In this document: positions 18,592 through 26,988 of the stretch, one piece after another
Numbering within the stretch: the first letter of the stretch is position 1
Layout: each line of letters begins with the position of its first letter
Source of the DNA: Streptomyces longhuiensis
GTDB taxonomy: Bacteria; Actinomycetota; Actinomycetes; Streptomycetales; Streptomycetaceae
Direction of reading: 5' to 3'
Length of the DNA stretch: 64,000 nucleotides
Assembly: GCF_020616555.1 (NCBI RefSeq)
Contig: NZ_CP085173.1
Span: 1,488,001-1,552,000, forward strand
Notes under the pieces: model-generated
Told to the model about the DNA's origin: nothing
The model's input: only the letters and a program-made list of their open reading frames with translations
The model's database searches: none
Position numbers and translations under genes: made by a program

Positions 18592-19296
18592 GTGTCCCCC
18601 CAGCCCGCAGCACCCCGCAGCCGCCGAGAGCGTCCGGCCAAGCCCGCCCTGACCCGGGACGGCATCGTCGCGGCCGCCGTCGCGATCATGCGCGACGAGG
18701 GCCTCAAGCGCGTCACCATGCGCCGCCTGGCGCAGGAGCTCGACACGGGCCCGGCCTCGCTCTACGTGTACGTGCGCAACACCGCCGAGCTGCACGCGGC
18801 CATCCTGGACGAGCTGCTCGGCGAGGTCGACCTCTCCCCCGCCACCGCTCCGGGTGACTGGCAGGACCGCCTCGTGCGGATCCTGTCCTCGTACACCGCG
18901 GTGTTGTTCGAGCATCCGAGCCTCGCCCGGTCGGCGCTGGTGGCGATGCCCTCCGGCGAGCACTACCTCGATCTGCTCGAAGCCCTCCTCGCGCTGCTCG
19001 CCGAGGGCGGCATCCCGGACGCGCAGGCCGCGTGGGGCGTGGACGCCCTTCTGCAGTACGCCACTTCGACCGCGGCCGAGCAGTCCACCCGCGACCGGGA
19101 CGAGGACGCCCAGGGCGACTGGGACGCGCTGACCACCGCGCTGCGCGACGTGTCCGCGACGACCCACCCCCGCCTCGCGGCGCTGGGTGACGAGCTGCTG
19201 TCCGGGCCGGGCGGGGCCCGCCTCGACTGGGGCCTGCGGGTACTGATCAACGGGATGCCGCACACACCCAGGCCGTCCACCACGGACGTTCCGTGA
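18592..19296 (+). CDS. TetR-family transcriptional regulator
   Basis: A 234-residue regulator. The HTH spans about residues 25-70 (GIVAAAVAIMRDEG, TMRRLAQELDTGPASLYVYV) and the C-terminal half looks like the TetR_C tetracycline-repressor type of ligand domain. GTG 18592 has no Shine-Dalgarno and sits just behind a -10 element. The dyads around its own promoter and around the upstream monooxygenase promoter share the TTCGTGACGAA core, so it most likely represses both and responds to the monooxygenase substrate. Confidence 0.88.
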   Translation: MSPQPAAPRSRRERPAKPALTRDGIVAAAVAIMRDEGLKRVTMRRLAQELDTGPASLYVYVRNTAELHAAILDELLGEVDLSPATAPGDWQDRLVRILSSYTAVLFEHPSLARSALVAMPSGEHYLDLLEALLALLAEGGIPDAQAAWGVDALLQYATSTAAEQSTRDRDEDAQGDWDALTTALRDVSATTHPRLAALGDELLSGPGGARLDWGLRVLINGMPHTPRPSTTDVP

Positions 19297-19320
19297 CCCC
19301 CCACCAGCTGTCACGGCAGG

Positions 19321-19845
19321 TCAACGCGTCGCCCTGACATCCAGGCGCACGGTCAGCCGGCGGCCGGTCATCCCCTTCGCGGTGGTCACACCGAACGCGT
19401 AGCGGTCCACGACGGCCGACGCCACGACCGTCAGGCCGCGACCCTCGACCGTCACGCTCTCGACGGTGACGTCGACCGGCCGGCTGACACCGAGGACGGT
19501 CAACTCCCCCGTCAGGACAGTCCCGCCGGACCCGGCCTCGACGCCGTCACCACGGAACACGAACTCGGGATGGGTGGCCACGTCGAGGTAGTCGGCCGAC
19601 CGTACGTGTTCGTCGCGCCGTGCCACACCCGACTCGAACGTGTCCGCTCCGATCCTCACGTCCACCGTGGACTTCTCGACAGGTCCGGCCACGTCGATCC
19701 GTCCCCGCGTGATCCGGAAGCTCCCCCGCACCGGGAACAGCCCGAAGACCGTGCGCATACGGAAGTTCACGCTCGACGCCGCCGGATCGATCTCGTACGT
19801 GCCGGCCTCCGGCACAGGATGTTCTCCCACTCGCGATGCCACCAT
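19321..19845 (-). CDS. YceI-family protein
   Basis: A 174-residue lipocalin-like beta-barrel of the YceI family, proteins that bind amphiphiles or polyisoprenoids. Diagnostic segments are GTYEIDPAASSVNFRMRTVFG, FRITRGRIDV, DYLDVATHPEFVF and the closing VDRYAFGV. No signal peptide is evident, as with many actinobacterial homologues. ATG 19845 is chosen because GGAGG precedes it; the frame is open for 34 more codons upstream with no better start. It is convergent with the TetR gene. Confidence 0.85.
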   Translation of the reverse strand: MVASRVGEHPVPEAGTYEIDPAASSVNFRMRTVFGLFPVRGSFRITRGRIDVAGPVEKSTVDVRIGADTFESGVARRDEHVRSADYLDVATHPEFVFRGDGVEAGSGGTVLTGELTVLGVSRPVDVTVESVTVEGRGLTVVASAVVDRYAFGVTTAKGMTGRRLTVRLDVRATR

Positions 19846-20124
19846 GACCTCCGTCGGTCTCGACGCCGCCGACCCGGCGGGTGACCTCAGCATGTCAGGG
19901 GCCGATGGCACCCGGCAGAGCGAGATGTCGTCGCCCGGCCGGTACAAATGTCACTGCCGACGGCCACCGCACAGGCGCCACGTCCACCTGATGCGACCAA
20001 CTGCCATCCCACGCAGAGGTGTTCCCATCCGGGTCCGACACCGTCCGAAGCGGCCCGCACGGCCGTACATGGTGTCACCCCACCAACACTGGGCAGGAGC
20101 AATGCACCGAAGAACCGTGCACAA

Positions 20125-20163
20125 GTGTGTGTGGTGTGAGTACCCTTCGGCACCAACACACAC
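20125..20163 (+). repeat. GT/CA-rich hairpin in the leader of the coiled-coil regulator
   Basis: GTGTGTGTGGTG (20125-20136) pairs with CACCAACACACAC (20151-20163) with one bulged base and a 14-base loop, 29 bases before the ATG at 20193. The region 19948-20192 otherwise holds no gene. The hairpin could act as an mRNA element or, as a dyad, an operator. Confidence 0.5.
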
Positions 20164-20192
20164 AGCCCCACAGCAACAGGAAGCGGGCAGTC

Positions 20193-20819
20193 ATGTCGGA
20201 CAGCAACACGCTCAAGTCCCAGTACTCCGCCCAGGTGGAGGCCGACCTCGAGCGCAACGCGAAGGAACAGGAACGCGTCGCCGCCGAGTTGGCCGCACTT
20301 CAGGAGCAGCTCCAGACGCTGGACCACGACCGCACCCTGCTGGTGGGGATGCGCGAGACACTCTCGAGTCGAGGCGCGGCGGCGGTGGCCGAAGAGGCAC
20401 CGGTCGCGCCGAAGGCGGAGTCCCCCGTCGAACTCCCCAAGGCACGCAAGCCGAAGGGCGAGAGCGCGGCACCCAAGCAGCGCGCGAAGAAGGAGGCCGG
20501 CAAGAAGCCCGCCGCGAAGAAGGCGGCCACCGCACAGCCCCGCACCCCCGGCTCCCCCACCCTGCGGGAACTGGTCCTGAACCTCATCACCACGAGCACC
20601 GAGCCGCGCTCGGCAGCCGAGGTCACGACGACGCTCGCCGAGTCCCACCCGGAGCGCAAGGCCGGCGGCACGGTCGTACGCAACACCCTCGAGTCCCTCG
20701 TCGCCCGCGGTCAGGCCGAGCGCACCAAGCAGAACAAGTCCGTGTTCTACACCGCCCTTCCGGCCCCGGCGGCCACCCCTGAGGACGCCGGCAAGAAGGA
20801 CGCTCCGGCGAACGCCTGA
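20193..20819 (+). CDS. Coiled-coil, winged-helix DNA-binding protein (putative)
   Basis: A 208-residue protein with three parts. Residues 1-55 are a charged coiled coil (AKEQERVAAELAALQEQLQT). Residues 75-120 are a Lys/Ala/Pro-rich, histone-tail-like linker (KKEAGKKPAAKKAATAQPR). Residues 125-190 look like a winged helix (LRELVLNLITTSTEPRSAAE, then GTVVRNTLESLVARGQAERT). I do not recognise a named family, but proteins with this plan occur widely in Streptomyces and are annotated as regulators. The basic linker would bind DNA non-specifically. It lies alone behind a GT-rich hairpin. Confidence 0.75.
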   Translation: MSDSNTLKSQYSAQVEADLERNAKEQERVAAELAALQEQLQTLDHDRTLLVGMRETLSSRGAAAVAEEAPVAPKAESPVELPKARKPKGESAAPKQRAKKEAGKKPAAKKAATAQPRTPGSPTLRELVLNLITTSTEPRSAAEVTTTLAESHPERKAGGTVVRNTLESLVARGQAERTKQNKSVFYTALPAPAATPEDAGKKDAPANA

Positions 20820-20865
20820 GACATCCGCTCCCGGCACCGCACAACCACCGTTATCGTGCACCCTC

Positions 20866-21465
20866 ATGACACCCGCCCCTGAGACCTACACCGCACTGGC
20901 GTCCCGCATCCGGGCGGCGGAGCCGCGGTGCGGACCGGTCAGGCTCGTCGCCGTGGACGGCCCGTCGGGGGCGGGCAAGAGCACGTTCGCCGAGCGCCTG
21001 GCCGGGGCACTCGGCAGCGCGCGGATCGTGCACACGGACGACTTCGCCTCGTGGGACGACCCGCTGGGCTGGTGGCCCCGCCTCGAGGAGCAGGTGCTCC
21101 AGCCGCTGGGGAGCGGGGTGGCCGGCCGGTTCCAGCGCTACGACTGGGTACGGCGCGAACTCGCCGAGTGGCACGACGTTCCCGTCGGCCACACCCTCGT
21201 CCTCGAAGGTGTGTCGACGGCACGCCGGGCCGTCGCCGACCGTCTCACCTGCGCCGTGTGGGTCGAGACGGGACGCGCGGTGCGTCTGCGCCGAGGCCTC
21301 GACCGCGACGGTGAGGACGCGCTGCCGCTGTGGCGTACGTGGATGGCCGCGGAGGACGAGCACTTCGCCCAGGACGGGACACGCGAGCGGGCCGACGTGG
21401 TGGTCGACGGCGACCCGCACACCGCGCCCGCCGATCCGGCGCACACCTACATGCGCCTGCATTGA
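20866..21465 (+). CDS. Uridine-kinase-like P-loop NTPase
   Basis: A 199-residue P-loop kinase. The Walker A motif is GPSGAGKST (residues 32-40) and a Walker B-like aspartate pair sits in HTDDFASWDDP, as in uridine/pantothenate-kinase-like proteins, with a lid region rich in arginines near residue 140 (RAVRLRRGLDRDG). The C-terminus AD-VVDGDP is typical of actinobacterial uridine kinase paralogues. Substrate is unproven; nucleosides or small alcohols are likely. The gene starts 46 bases after the coiled-coil protein and could be cotranscribed. Confidence 0.8.
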   Translation: MTPAPETYTALASRIRAAEPRCGPVRLVAVDGPSGAGKSTFAERLAGALGSARIVHTDDFASWDDPLGWWPRLEEQVLQPLGSGVAGRFQRYDWVRRELAEWHDVPVGHTLVLEGVSTARRAVADRLTCAVWVETGRAVRLRRGLDRDGEDALPLWRTWMAAEDEHFAQDGTRERADVVVDGDPHTAPADPAHTYMRLH

Positions 21466-21474
21466 AGTGCCCTC

Positions 21475-21499
21475 CTCCCTTCACAAGCTTAGGAAGGAG
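21475..21499. repeat. Subterminal hairpin beside the tnpB 3' end
   Basis: The imperfect stem (CTCCCTTC with GAAGGAG, one bulge) starts nine bases past the tnpB stop. In this family the RNA guide (omega RNA) is transcribed through the 3' end of tnpB into the right end of the element, so this hairpin may form part of it. Confidence 0.5.
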
Positions 21500-21507
21500 A
21501 TTCCCGT

Positions 21508-22836
21508 CTACCTTGCGGTGGCGGGCTTGACGCGCTTGTCACGCCTGACGACTGCCCTCCCGGCAGCCGGGATGAGCGCGTGGCCCATCCGGTACAGGTG
21601 CAAGATGTTCCGGGCCGCGTTGTGGTCGGCGTTGCCCGACCATCCGCAGTCCGGGTTCTTGCACACGAACGTGGCCTGGTCCTCCCGGCTGCCGGGCGTG
21701 ATGAAGCCGCAGGTGGAACAGCGTCGGGAGGTGTTCGGGGCGGGCACCTTGTGCACGGTGCCGCCGTACCGGCCGGCCTTGTACGTCAGCATCGTGACCG
21801 TCCTGCCCCATGCCTCCTGACTGATGGAGCGGTTGAGTCCGGCCTTCTGCGCGACGCCCGTCCCCGGCTCGGCGATGGTGCCCCGAGCGGACTTGACCAT
21901 GTTCGTGATGGTGAGTGCTTCGACCACCATGACGCCGTACTTCTGGGCGAGGGTGGTGGTTGTCTTGTGCTGCCAGTCCTGGTGCCGCCGCGTGGCTTTA
22001 GCGCGCAGCCCCCGGATCTGGTCATAGGTGTGGTGCAGGCGGCGGCTGGTGCGCTCGCCAGGCTTGCGGTGTGTCCTGCGCTGGGCGGCCCGGCGCTCAA
22101 GGCGCAGGAGCTTGCCCTTTTCCTCGGTGTTCAGCCACTTGTCACGGTCGGCGCTGCCATCCGGGAGGTGAGGCGCACGCCCGTGATCCTGGTGGTTGCC
22201 GTCCGACAGGGCGAGGGGCAGGTTCACCCCGGCGTCAATTCCGACCTCCGCCCCCTGGTGAGATGCGGGCTTGGCTTCGACGCTCTGCACACGGAAGGCG
22301 ATGTGCCATCCCAGGTGGTCCTTGACCAGCCGTGCCCCGGTGATCCGGTTGTCGGCATTCGCCTTATTGCCCACGGGGAGATCTTTGGTCCAGCGGAAGC
22401 GGACACGGCCGACCTTGGGAATGTTGGCCATGCCCCAGCGGCGGTGTACCCGCTTGATCTGGAGATCACGGCCCTGCGGGATGTCCACGCTCATCACGGA
22501 CCGGAACCGGCCCTTGAAGTTCGGAGCGCCGGCACGGCCGTCCCAGCAGTTCTTCCAGGCATGGAAGTACGTCTTGAGCACCGCTTGCGCGGCCTGCGCA
22601 GGAAGGACGGCGAGGAAATCGATCTCTTTGCGGGCCTGGCGTATCGCGGCGTCCGCGTTCGCCAGAGTCCGCTTGTCCTTCGGCATCATCTGCCACCACG
22701 CGTGCAGGCAGTTCCACACCGTGCGGGCGGCGTGCGCCTGCTCGTCGGCGAGGAGATGCTCGGCAGGGGACAGTGCCAGTCGGGCGCGGTGCCCGAACTG
22801 CCGCTTCTCCAAGCCGAGTTCACCCATGGTGACCAT
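21508..22836 (-). CDS. tnpB: TnpB RNA-guided nuclease of IS605 family
   Basis: A 442-residue protein with all RuvC catalytic acids: D201 (GIDAGVN), E306 (VVEALTI) and D404 (NADHNAARNI). The zinc-finger cysteines are C373/C376 and C392/C397. The N-terminal OrfB helix-turn-helix region has the usual WNCLHAWW and APNFKGRF segments. TnpB cuts DNA at sites matched by its omega RNA next to a short motif, favouring retention of the element, and is the ancestor of Cas12. The frame is complete, so the protein may be active even though its partner tnpA is broken. ATG 22836 lies 45 bases from the tnpA remnant. Confidence 0.92.
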   Translation of the reverse strand: MVTMGELGLEKRQFGHRARLALSPAEHLLADEQAHAARTVWNCLHAWWQMMPKDKRTLANADAAIRQARKEIDFLAVLPAQAAQAVLKTYFHAWKNCWDGRAGAPNFKGRFRSVMSVDIPQGRDLQIKRVHRRWGMANIPKVGRVRFRWTKDLPVGNKANADNRITGARLVKDHLGWHIAFRVQSVEAKPASHQGAEVGIDAGVNLPLALSDGNHQDHGRAPHLPDGSADRDKWLNTEEKGKLLRLERRAAQRRTHRKPGERTSRRLHHTYDQIRGLRAKATRRHQDWQHKTTTTLAQKYGVMVVEALTITNMVKSARGTIAEPGTGVAQKAGLNRSISQEAWGRTVTMLTYKAGRYGGTVHKVPAPNTSRRCSTCGFITPGSREDQATFVCKNPDCGWSGNADHNAARNILHLYRMGHALIPAAGRAVVRRDKRVKPATAR

Positions 22837-22881
22837 GATCCTACAGTGTGTCTATGTCACCGTGATGGAATCCGAACCCCG

Positions 22882-23323
22882 ATGTCAGAACCGGCCGGCA
22901 CATCGTCTACAACCTGCACGTCCACTTGGCGTTCGACACCACATACCGGCGCAAGGCGTTCACGGACAAGATGCCGAAGCGCTGCGAAGAGATCATCCGG
23001 GAGATGTGCGCGGACTCCGGGCCGAACTCAAGCAGCTCAACGACGAGGAGGGCCACGTGCACCTGCTCGCGCACTACCCGCCCAAGGTCCAGCTCTCCAA
23101 ACTGGTCCACTCCGCCTCCTCCAGGCGTCTGCGCCAGGAGTACGACGCGCACATCCGCAGCCACCTGTGAGGCCGCCACTTCTGGTCCGGCCCCTACTTC
23201 ACCGGAAGCTGCGGCGGTAGGCCCCTGACCGTCGCACGCCAATACATCGAGAACCAGAAGCGCCCCATAGGCCGAGGTGAACAGTGCCGACCCATGCTCA
23301 CCCGCAAGTCAGAGAAGTCCTGA
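22882..23323 (+). pseudogene. tnpA: Degraded IS200-type Y1 transposase
   Basis: Recognisable pieces of a Y1 HUH transposase appear in order but in different frames: a start at 22882, then YNLHVHLAF and YRRKAFTDKM in another frame, then GHVHLLAHYPPKVQLSKLVH after a second shift near 23010. A small in-frame deletion removes the residues before SSRRLRQEYD, and the conserved Trp after SHL is a stop (TGA 23168-23170). The catalytic-tyrosine segment ARQYIENQKRP survives downstream. At least two frameshifts and one nonsense change make it inactive. Confidence 0.88.
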
Positions 23324-23337
23324 GCGGGCCTTCACCC

Positions 23338-23353
23338 CCGGCGTGAACGCCGG
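23338..23353. repeat. Subterminal hairpin beside the tnpA 3' end
   Basis: CCGGCG-TGAA-CGCCGG is a perfect 6-base-pair stem with a four-base loop, 15 bases past the last tnpA-related codon. It matches the kind of single-strand hairpin that Y1 transposases bind at element ends. Confidence 0.65.
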
Positions 23354-23399
23354 AGCACTGGCCAAGATCAAAAGGTGACACCTACATCCGTGAGGGAGT

Positions 23400-23969
23400 T
23401 CAGGACCGGCCGGCATGTGAGGCGCGTAGCGCCAGGATGTCCAGGACACGCTCGCCCCACCTGAGGTTCTCCTCCTCGAAGGAGCGGCCGCGCACCAACG
23501 TCAGGTACGGGCCGATGCGTTCGGCGTCGCGCAGGTACGTGTCCTCGTCGCGCCCGTCGAGGAGCCGCTCCCGTAGGCGTTCGTAGCGGGCCAGTTTGCC
23601 GCGCGCCCACCCCATGCGCTCCTCGACGAGCGCGCGCACGGCGTCCGGGTCCGCGCCGTCAGAGGCCTGGATCTTGACCATGAGTTCGTCGCGGATGGCG
23701 GTGGGCCGCGGCGGGGCCACGGCGAAGTCGTCCAGGGCGGCGCGCCCCGCGTCGGTGAGCGTGAACATCCGCTTGTTCGGCCTGCGTTCCTGCGGCACGA
23801 CCCGCGCCTCGACCAGGCCGTCCCCGGCGAGGCGCTCCAGTTCGCGGTAGAGCTGCTGCGGGGTCGCGGACCAGAAGTTGGCCACCGCCACGTCGAACAC
23901 CTTGGCCAGGTCGTACCCGGACGCCTCGCCCTCCAGGAGAGCCGCGAGGACCGCGTGTTTCAGAGACAT
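23400..23969 (-). CDS. PadR-family transcriptional regulator
   Basis: A 189-residue regulator. The PadR winged helix is at residues 1-75 (MSLKHAVLAALLEGEASGYD, ATPQQLYRELERLAGDGLVE), followed by the dimerising Vir-type C-terminal helices (ERMGWARGKLARYERLRERL, then FEEENLRWGERVLDIL). PadR proteins usually repress a neighbouring gene and respond to phenolics or drugs. It is divergent from a SnoaL-like gene 71 bases away, the likely target; TCAA-CAAA-TTGA (24014-24025) in that gap is a weak dyad. Confidence 0.9.
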   Translation of the reverse strand: MSLKHAVLAALLEGEASGYDLAKVFDVAVANFWSATPQQLYRELERLAGDGLVEARVVPQERRPNKRMFTLTDAGRAALDDFAVAPPRPTAIRDELMVKIQASDGADPDAVRALVEERMGWARGKLARYERLRERLLDGRDEDTYLRDAERIGPYLTLVRGRSFEEENLRWGERVLDILALRASHAGRS

Positions 23970-24040
23970 CTGGACACGCTAACACCGGCACGATTAATCT
24001 CGGCCGCACCTATTCAACAAATTGACTATGGAGCGCGCGC

Positions 24041-24433
24041 ATGCAGGCATTCCGCAAGGCCGTGGAAGCGAACGACCCCGACGCCGTCGAGGCGCTCCTC
24101 GCCGAGAACGTCGTGTTCACCAGTCCGGTCGCCTTCCACCCGTACCCGGGCAGGGCGATCACCGCTGCGATCCTGCGGGGCGTCACGCGGGTCTTCGAGG
24201 ACTTCCGCTACGTACGGGAGATCAACAGCGCCGACGGCCGCGACCACGCCCTGGTCTTCGTCGCCCGTGTCGGCGACCGCGAGGTCAACGGCTGCGACTT
24301 CATCCACCTCGACGAGGACGGGCTCATCGACGATCTCACCGTCATGGTGCGCCCCCTGTCCGGCGCCGAGGCGCTGTCCGAGGCCATGGGGGCGCAGTTC
24401 GACCGTATCCGGCAGGAGGCCGCGGGCGCGTAG
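24041..24433 (+). CDS. SnoaL/NTF2-like small protein
   Basis: A 130-residue protein of the SnoaL/NTF2-like cone-shaped fold, with the opening helix and tryptophan-free AVEANDPDAVEALLAENVVF, then VAFHPYPGRAITAAILR and a C-terminal sheet ending IDDLTVMVRP. Members are small isomerases, cyclases or ligand-binding proteins; the substrate is unknown. ATG 24041 is preceded by GGAG at seven bases. It is divergent from PadR and is probably its target. Confidence 0.8.
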   Translation: MQAFRKAVEANDPDAVEALLAENVVFTSPVAFHPYPGRAITAAILRGVTRVFEDFRYVREINSADGRDHALVFVARVGDREVNGCDFIHLDEDGLIDDLTVMVRPLSGAEALSEAMGAQFDRIRQEAAGA

Positions 24434-24460
24434 CCGCCTTTGTGTGCGGGCCGGCCGGGC

Positions 24461-25429
24461 TCACCAGCCCCGGCCGGCCTCCAGGAGGTGGTCGCGGACG
24501 AGGGCGATGTGCGGGTTGTCCGGCGTTCCGGGGCGCTGGACGACGTAACCGGTGTTGAACGGCGGGTCCTCCGGGGCGTGGAGGAGGACGAGCGCGCCCG
24601 CGGCCAGCAGCTCGCGGCACAGATAGCGGGGCAGCACGCTGAATCCGGCCCCGGCCGCCACGGCGGACACGACACCGCGCAGGTCGGGCACGGTGACGGC
24701 GGCCTTGCAGGTCAGTCGCCTGCCGAAGACGTGCTGCCAGTACCGGCGGACGATCGGGAGTTCCTCCGCGTACGTGATGAGCGGGACGGTGTGCAGCATC
24801 CCGGGTCCGTCGGCGGCGATCCGGTCCGGGCCGCCGATACGGTCCGCCCAGGTCGGGGCGGCGACCAGGACGAACTCCTCGTCCGCGAGAGGCACCGACG
24901 TCAGATTGCGGCCGCGGGGCCGGGTGGTGGCGATGACGAGGTCGTGCCGGCCGGTGCGCAGCTCCTCCAGGAGCGGGCCGGTCAGCCCGGTGGTGACGCG
25001 CAGCCGCAGCCCCTTCTCGACCAGGGGTGCCAGCGCCGGCAGGACGCAGTGGCACAGCATCTCGGCCGGTCCCGCCAGATGGACGGGCTCGGCGGCGGCG
25101 TCCGTGCCGGCGCCGCCCTGTCCGGCGACGGCCGAGAGGGCGTCGAGCGGGTCGACCACGCGGGACGCGAGCTCGTCCGCGAAGGGGACGGGAGCGACGC
25201 CGCGCGGCAGCCGCTCGAACAGTTCGCGGTCCAGTTGGCGCTCCAGCGCGCGGATCTGCGTGGTGACCGTCGGCTGCGACAGGGCGAGCAGTCGCGCGGC
25301 CGCGGTGAAGGAACCCGACCGGTACACCGCGAGGAAGGTACGCAGCAGATTCAGGTCCAGCGGGCCCGTGTGCGCCGTCCGGCCTATTCCCGGAGACCCA
25401 TTCGAATCCCTATTTCTCATATTGGCCAC
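24461..25429 (-). CDS. LysR-family transcriptional regulator
   Basis: A 322-residue regulator with the LysR HTH at about residues 24-85 (LDLNLLRTFLAVYRSGSFTA, LSQPTVTTQIRALERQLDRE) and a periplasmic-binding-like effector domain after a linker. The start may be GTG 25429 or ATG 25420; an AGGGTGG sits before the latter. It is divergent from the DJ-1/TetR pair, which LysR proteins typically activate. Confidence 0.9.
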   Translation of the reverse strand: MANMRNRDSNGSPGIGRTAHTGPLDLNLLRTFLAVYRSGSFTAAARLLALSQPTVTTQIRALERQLDRELFERLPRGVAPVPFADELASRVVDPLDALSAVAGQGGAGTDAAAEPVHLAGPAEMLCHCVLPALAPLVEKGLRLRVTTGLTGPLLEELRTGRHDLVIATTRPRGRNLTSVPLADEEFVLVAAPTWADRIGGPDRIAADGPGMLHTVPLITYAEELPIVRRYWQHVFGRRLTCKAAVTVPDLRGVVSAVAAGAGFSVLPRYLCRELLAAGALVLLHAPEDPPFNTGYVVQRPGTPDNPHIALVRDHLLEAGRGW

Positions 25430-25441
25430 CCTATTGGATTC
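25404..25441. promoter_or_regulatory. Inverted repeat in the LysR/DJ-1 intergenic region
   Basis: GAATCC (25404-25409) and GGATTC (25436-25441) form a dyad with a 26-base AT-rich interior, unusually AT-rich for this genome, overlapping the LysR start region. It fits a LysR-type site of T-N11-A spacing within it; the assignment is tentative. Confidence 0.4.
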
Positions 25442-25570
25442 CTATGGGAGCCCCGCCCTACGGTCGGTGCCGTCGCCACACACTGACGATCTGGGCACAC
25501 AGCGTCAGAGGTTCCGCGATCCGAACCCGTCCTCCGGGCCCGCGGGCCCGCACCCTCGGAGCACATCATC

Positions 25571-26266
25571 ATGTCGAAGATCCTTTTCGTAGTCACCGGC
25601 GCCACCCACTGGACGCTGGCCGACGGCACCCTGCACCCCACCGGCTTCTGGGCCGAGGAGGCCGTCGCCCCGTACGAAGCCTTCAAGGCCGCGGGCCACG
25701 ACATCGTCGTGGCCACGCCCGGCGGCGTCGTCCCGACCGTGGACAAGGGCTCCCTCGCACCCGAGTTCAACGGCGGTCAGGCGGGCGCGGACCAGGTGGC
25801 GGCGGCCCTCGCCTCCTTCGGCGAACTCCAGCACCCGGTCAGGCTGGAGGACGTACACCTCGACGACTACGCGGCGGTGTTCTACCCCGGCGGCCACGGC
25901 CCCATGGAGGACCTCTCCGCCGACGCCGACTCGGGCAGGCTCCTCACCCTCGCCCTGGAGACGGGCAAGCCGCTCGGCATCGTCTGCCACGCCCCGGCCG
26001 CCATGCTCGCCGCGATCAAGGGCGACGGCACCAACGCCTTCGCCGGATACAAGGTGACCGGCTTCACCAACACCGAGGAGACCCAGGCCGGCTTCGCCGA
26101 CAAGGCGAAGTGGCTGCTCCAGGACCGACTCGTCAACGCGGGCGTGGACTTCCAGGAGGGCGAGCCTTGGGCCCCGAAGACCGTCGTCGACCGCAACCTG
26201 GTCACCGGCCAGAACCCGTCCTCCGCCGCCCCGCTCGCGGCCGAGCTCCTCGAGAAGCTGGCCTGA
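25571..26266 (+). CDS. DJ-1/PfpI-family protein (Hsp31-like)
   Basis: A 231-residue class I glutamine-amidotransferase-like protein. The nucleophile elbow is GIVCHAPA with C139, the glutamate is in TGFWAEE (residues 24-30), and the strand YPGGHGPMEDL precedes it. This subgroup contains Hsp31-type chaperones, glyoxalase III and isonitrile-hydratase-like enzymes acting on reactive carbonyls. It is followed two bases later by a TetR gene, and an aldehyde dehydrogenase lies further on, so a role in aldehyde or glyoxal stress is plausible. Confidence 0.88.
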   Translation: MSKILFVVTGATHWTLADGTLHPTGFWAEEAVAPYEAFKAAGHDIVVATPGGVVPTVDKGSLAPEFNGGQAGADQVAAALASFGELQHPVRLEDVHLDDYAAVFYPGGHGPMEDLSADADSGRLLTLALETGKPLGIVCHAPAAMLAAIKGDGTNAFAGYKVTGFTNTEETQAGFADKAKWLLQDRLVNAGVDFQEGEPWAPKTVVDRNLVTGQNPSSAAPLAAELLEKLA

Positions 26267-26268
26267 CG

Positions 26269-26889
26269 ATGGGCGCCGACCGGCTCGACGAGGTCCTCGA
26301 CGCCGCCTACGACTGCCTGACCAGGTATGGCGTTCGGCGCACCACGATGGACGACATCGCTTCCACGATGGGCGTGTCCCGGTCCGCGGTCTACCAGTAC
26401 GTACGCAACAAGGACGATGCCTTCCGCCGGCTCGCGGAGCGTCTGCACACGCAGGCGCTGGAGCGGGCGCGGCGGGCGGCCGCCGCCGAGGACACCCCGG
26501 TGGCCGAGCGCGTCCGGGGTGTCCTGGCCGCCAAGCTCGAACTGGTGCTTCGCCTCGCCGGGGACTCGCCGCACTCCGCCGAGCTGCTCGACGCCAAGGC
26601 ACGGCTGTTCGGCGACATCTGCCACACGTTCACCGCCGATCTGCGCCGGCTGCTGACCGGCCTGTTCACGGAGGCGGGCACCCCCGCCGCCGTGGAACCC
26701 GCCGAGGCCGCCGGCATCTGCATCGCCCTGGTGGTCGGCCTGGAGTCCGTGTCCGACGCGCGGCAGTTGTTCACCCCGGCCTCGGACGCGCTGCTCGCAG
26801 GGCTCCTCGCCGGCCCCGTGTCCGAGTGCACCTCGCGGGTGACAACGCCCGGCGGGGCGCCGTCCGGTTCCGCGACGCACCCCGCGTGA
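26269..26889 (+). CDS. TetR-family transcriptional regulator
   Basis: A 206-residue regulator. The HTH occupies residues 5-55 (DAAYDCLTRYGVRRTTMDDI, MGVSRSAVYQYVRNKDDAFR). The C-terminal ligand domain is not assignable to a subfamily, and the tail is Thr/Pro/Gly-rich. ATG 26269 lies two bases after the stop of the DJ-1 gene, so the two are cotranscribed; the next gene, an aldehyde dehydrogenase on the same strand, begins 99 bases later and is a likely target. Confidence 0.9.
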   Translation: MGADRLDEVLDAAYDCLTRYGVRRTTMDDIASTMGVSRSAVYQYVRNKDDAFRRLAERLHTQALERARRAAAAEDTPVAERVRGVLAAKLELVLRLAGDSPHSAELLDAKARLFGDICHTFTADLRRLLTGLFTEAGTPAAVEPAEAAGICIALVVGLESVSDARQLFTPASDALLAGLLAGPVSECTSRVTTPGGAPSGSATHPA

Positions 26890-26988
26890 CCGGCCACACT
26901 GTGCCGACCGCAGGCCACCGCCGCGCTCTCCCCCACCCCTGACCTCCCGCTCGACACCCGCCGGGCACCCCCTCGCAGGAGATCCCTC

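Larger units (their letters stand above)
21475..23353. mobile_element. IS200/IS605-family element with divergent tnpB and broken tnpA
   Basis: The element comprises an intact tnpB on the minus strand and a degraded tnpA on the plus strand, 45 bases apart. Hairpins lie beyond both 3' ends: CTCCCTTC/GAAGGAG with one bulge (21475-21499) and CCGGCG-TGAA-CGCCGG (23338-23353). IS605 ends carry such subterminal hairpins rather than terminal inverted repeats, and no target duplication is expected. Exact boundaries cannot be fixed without an empty site. Confidence 0.8.
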
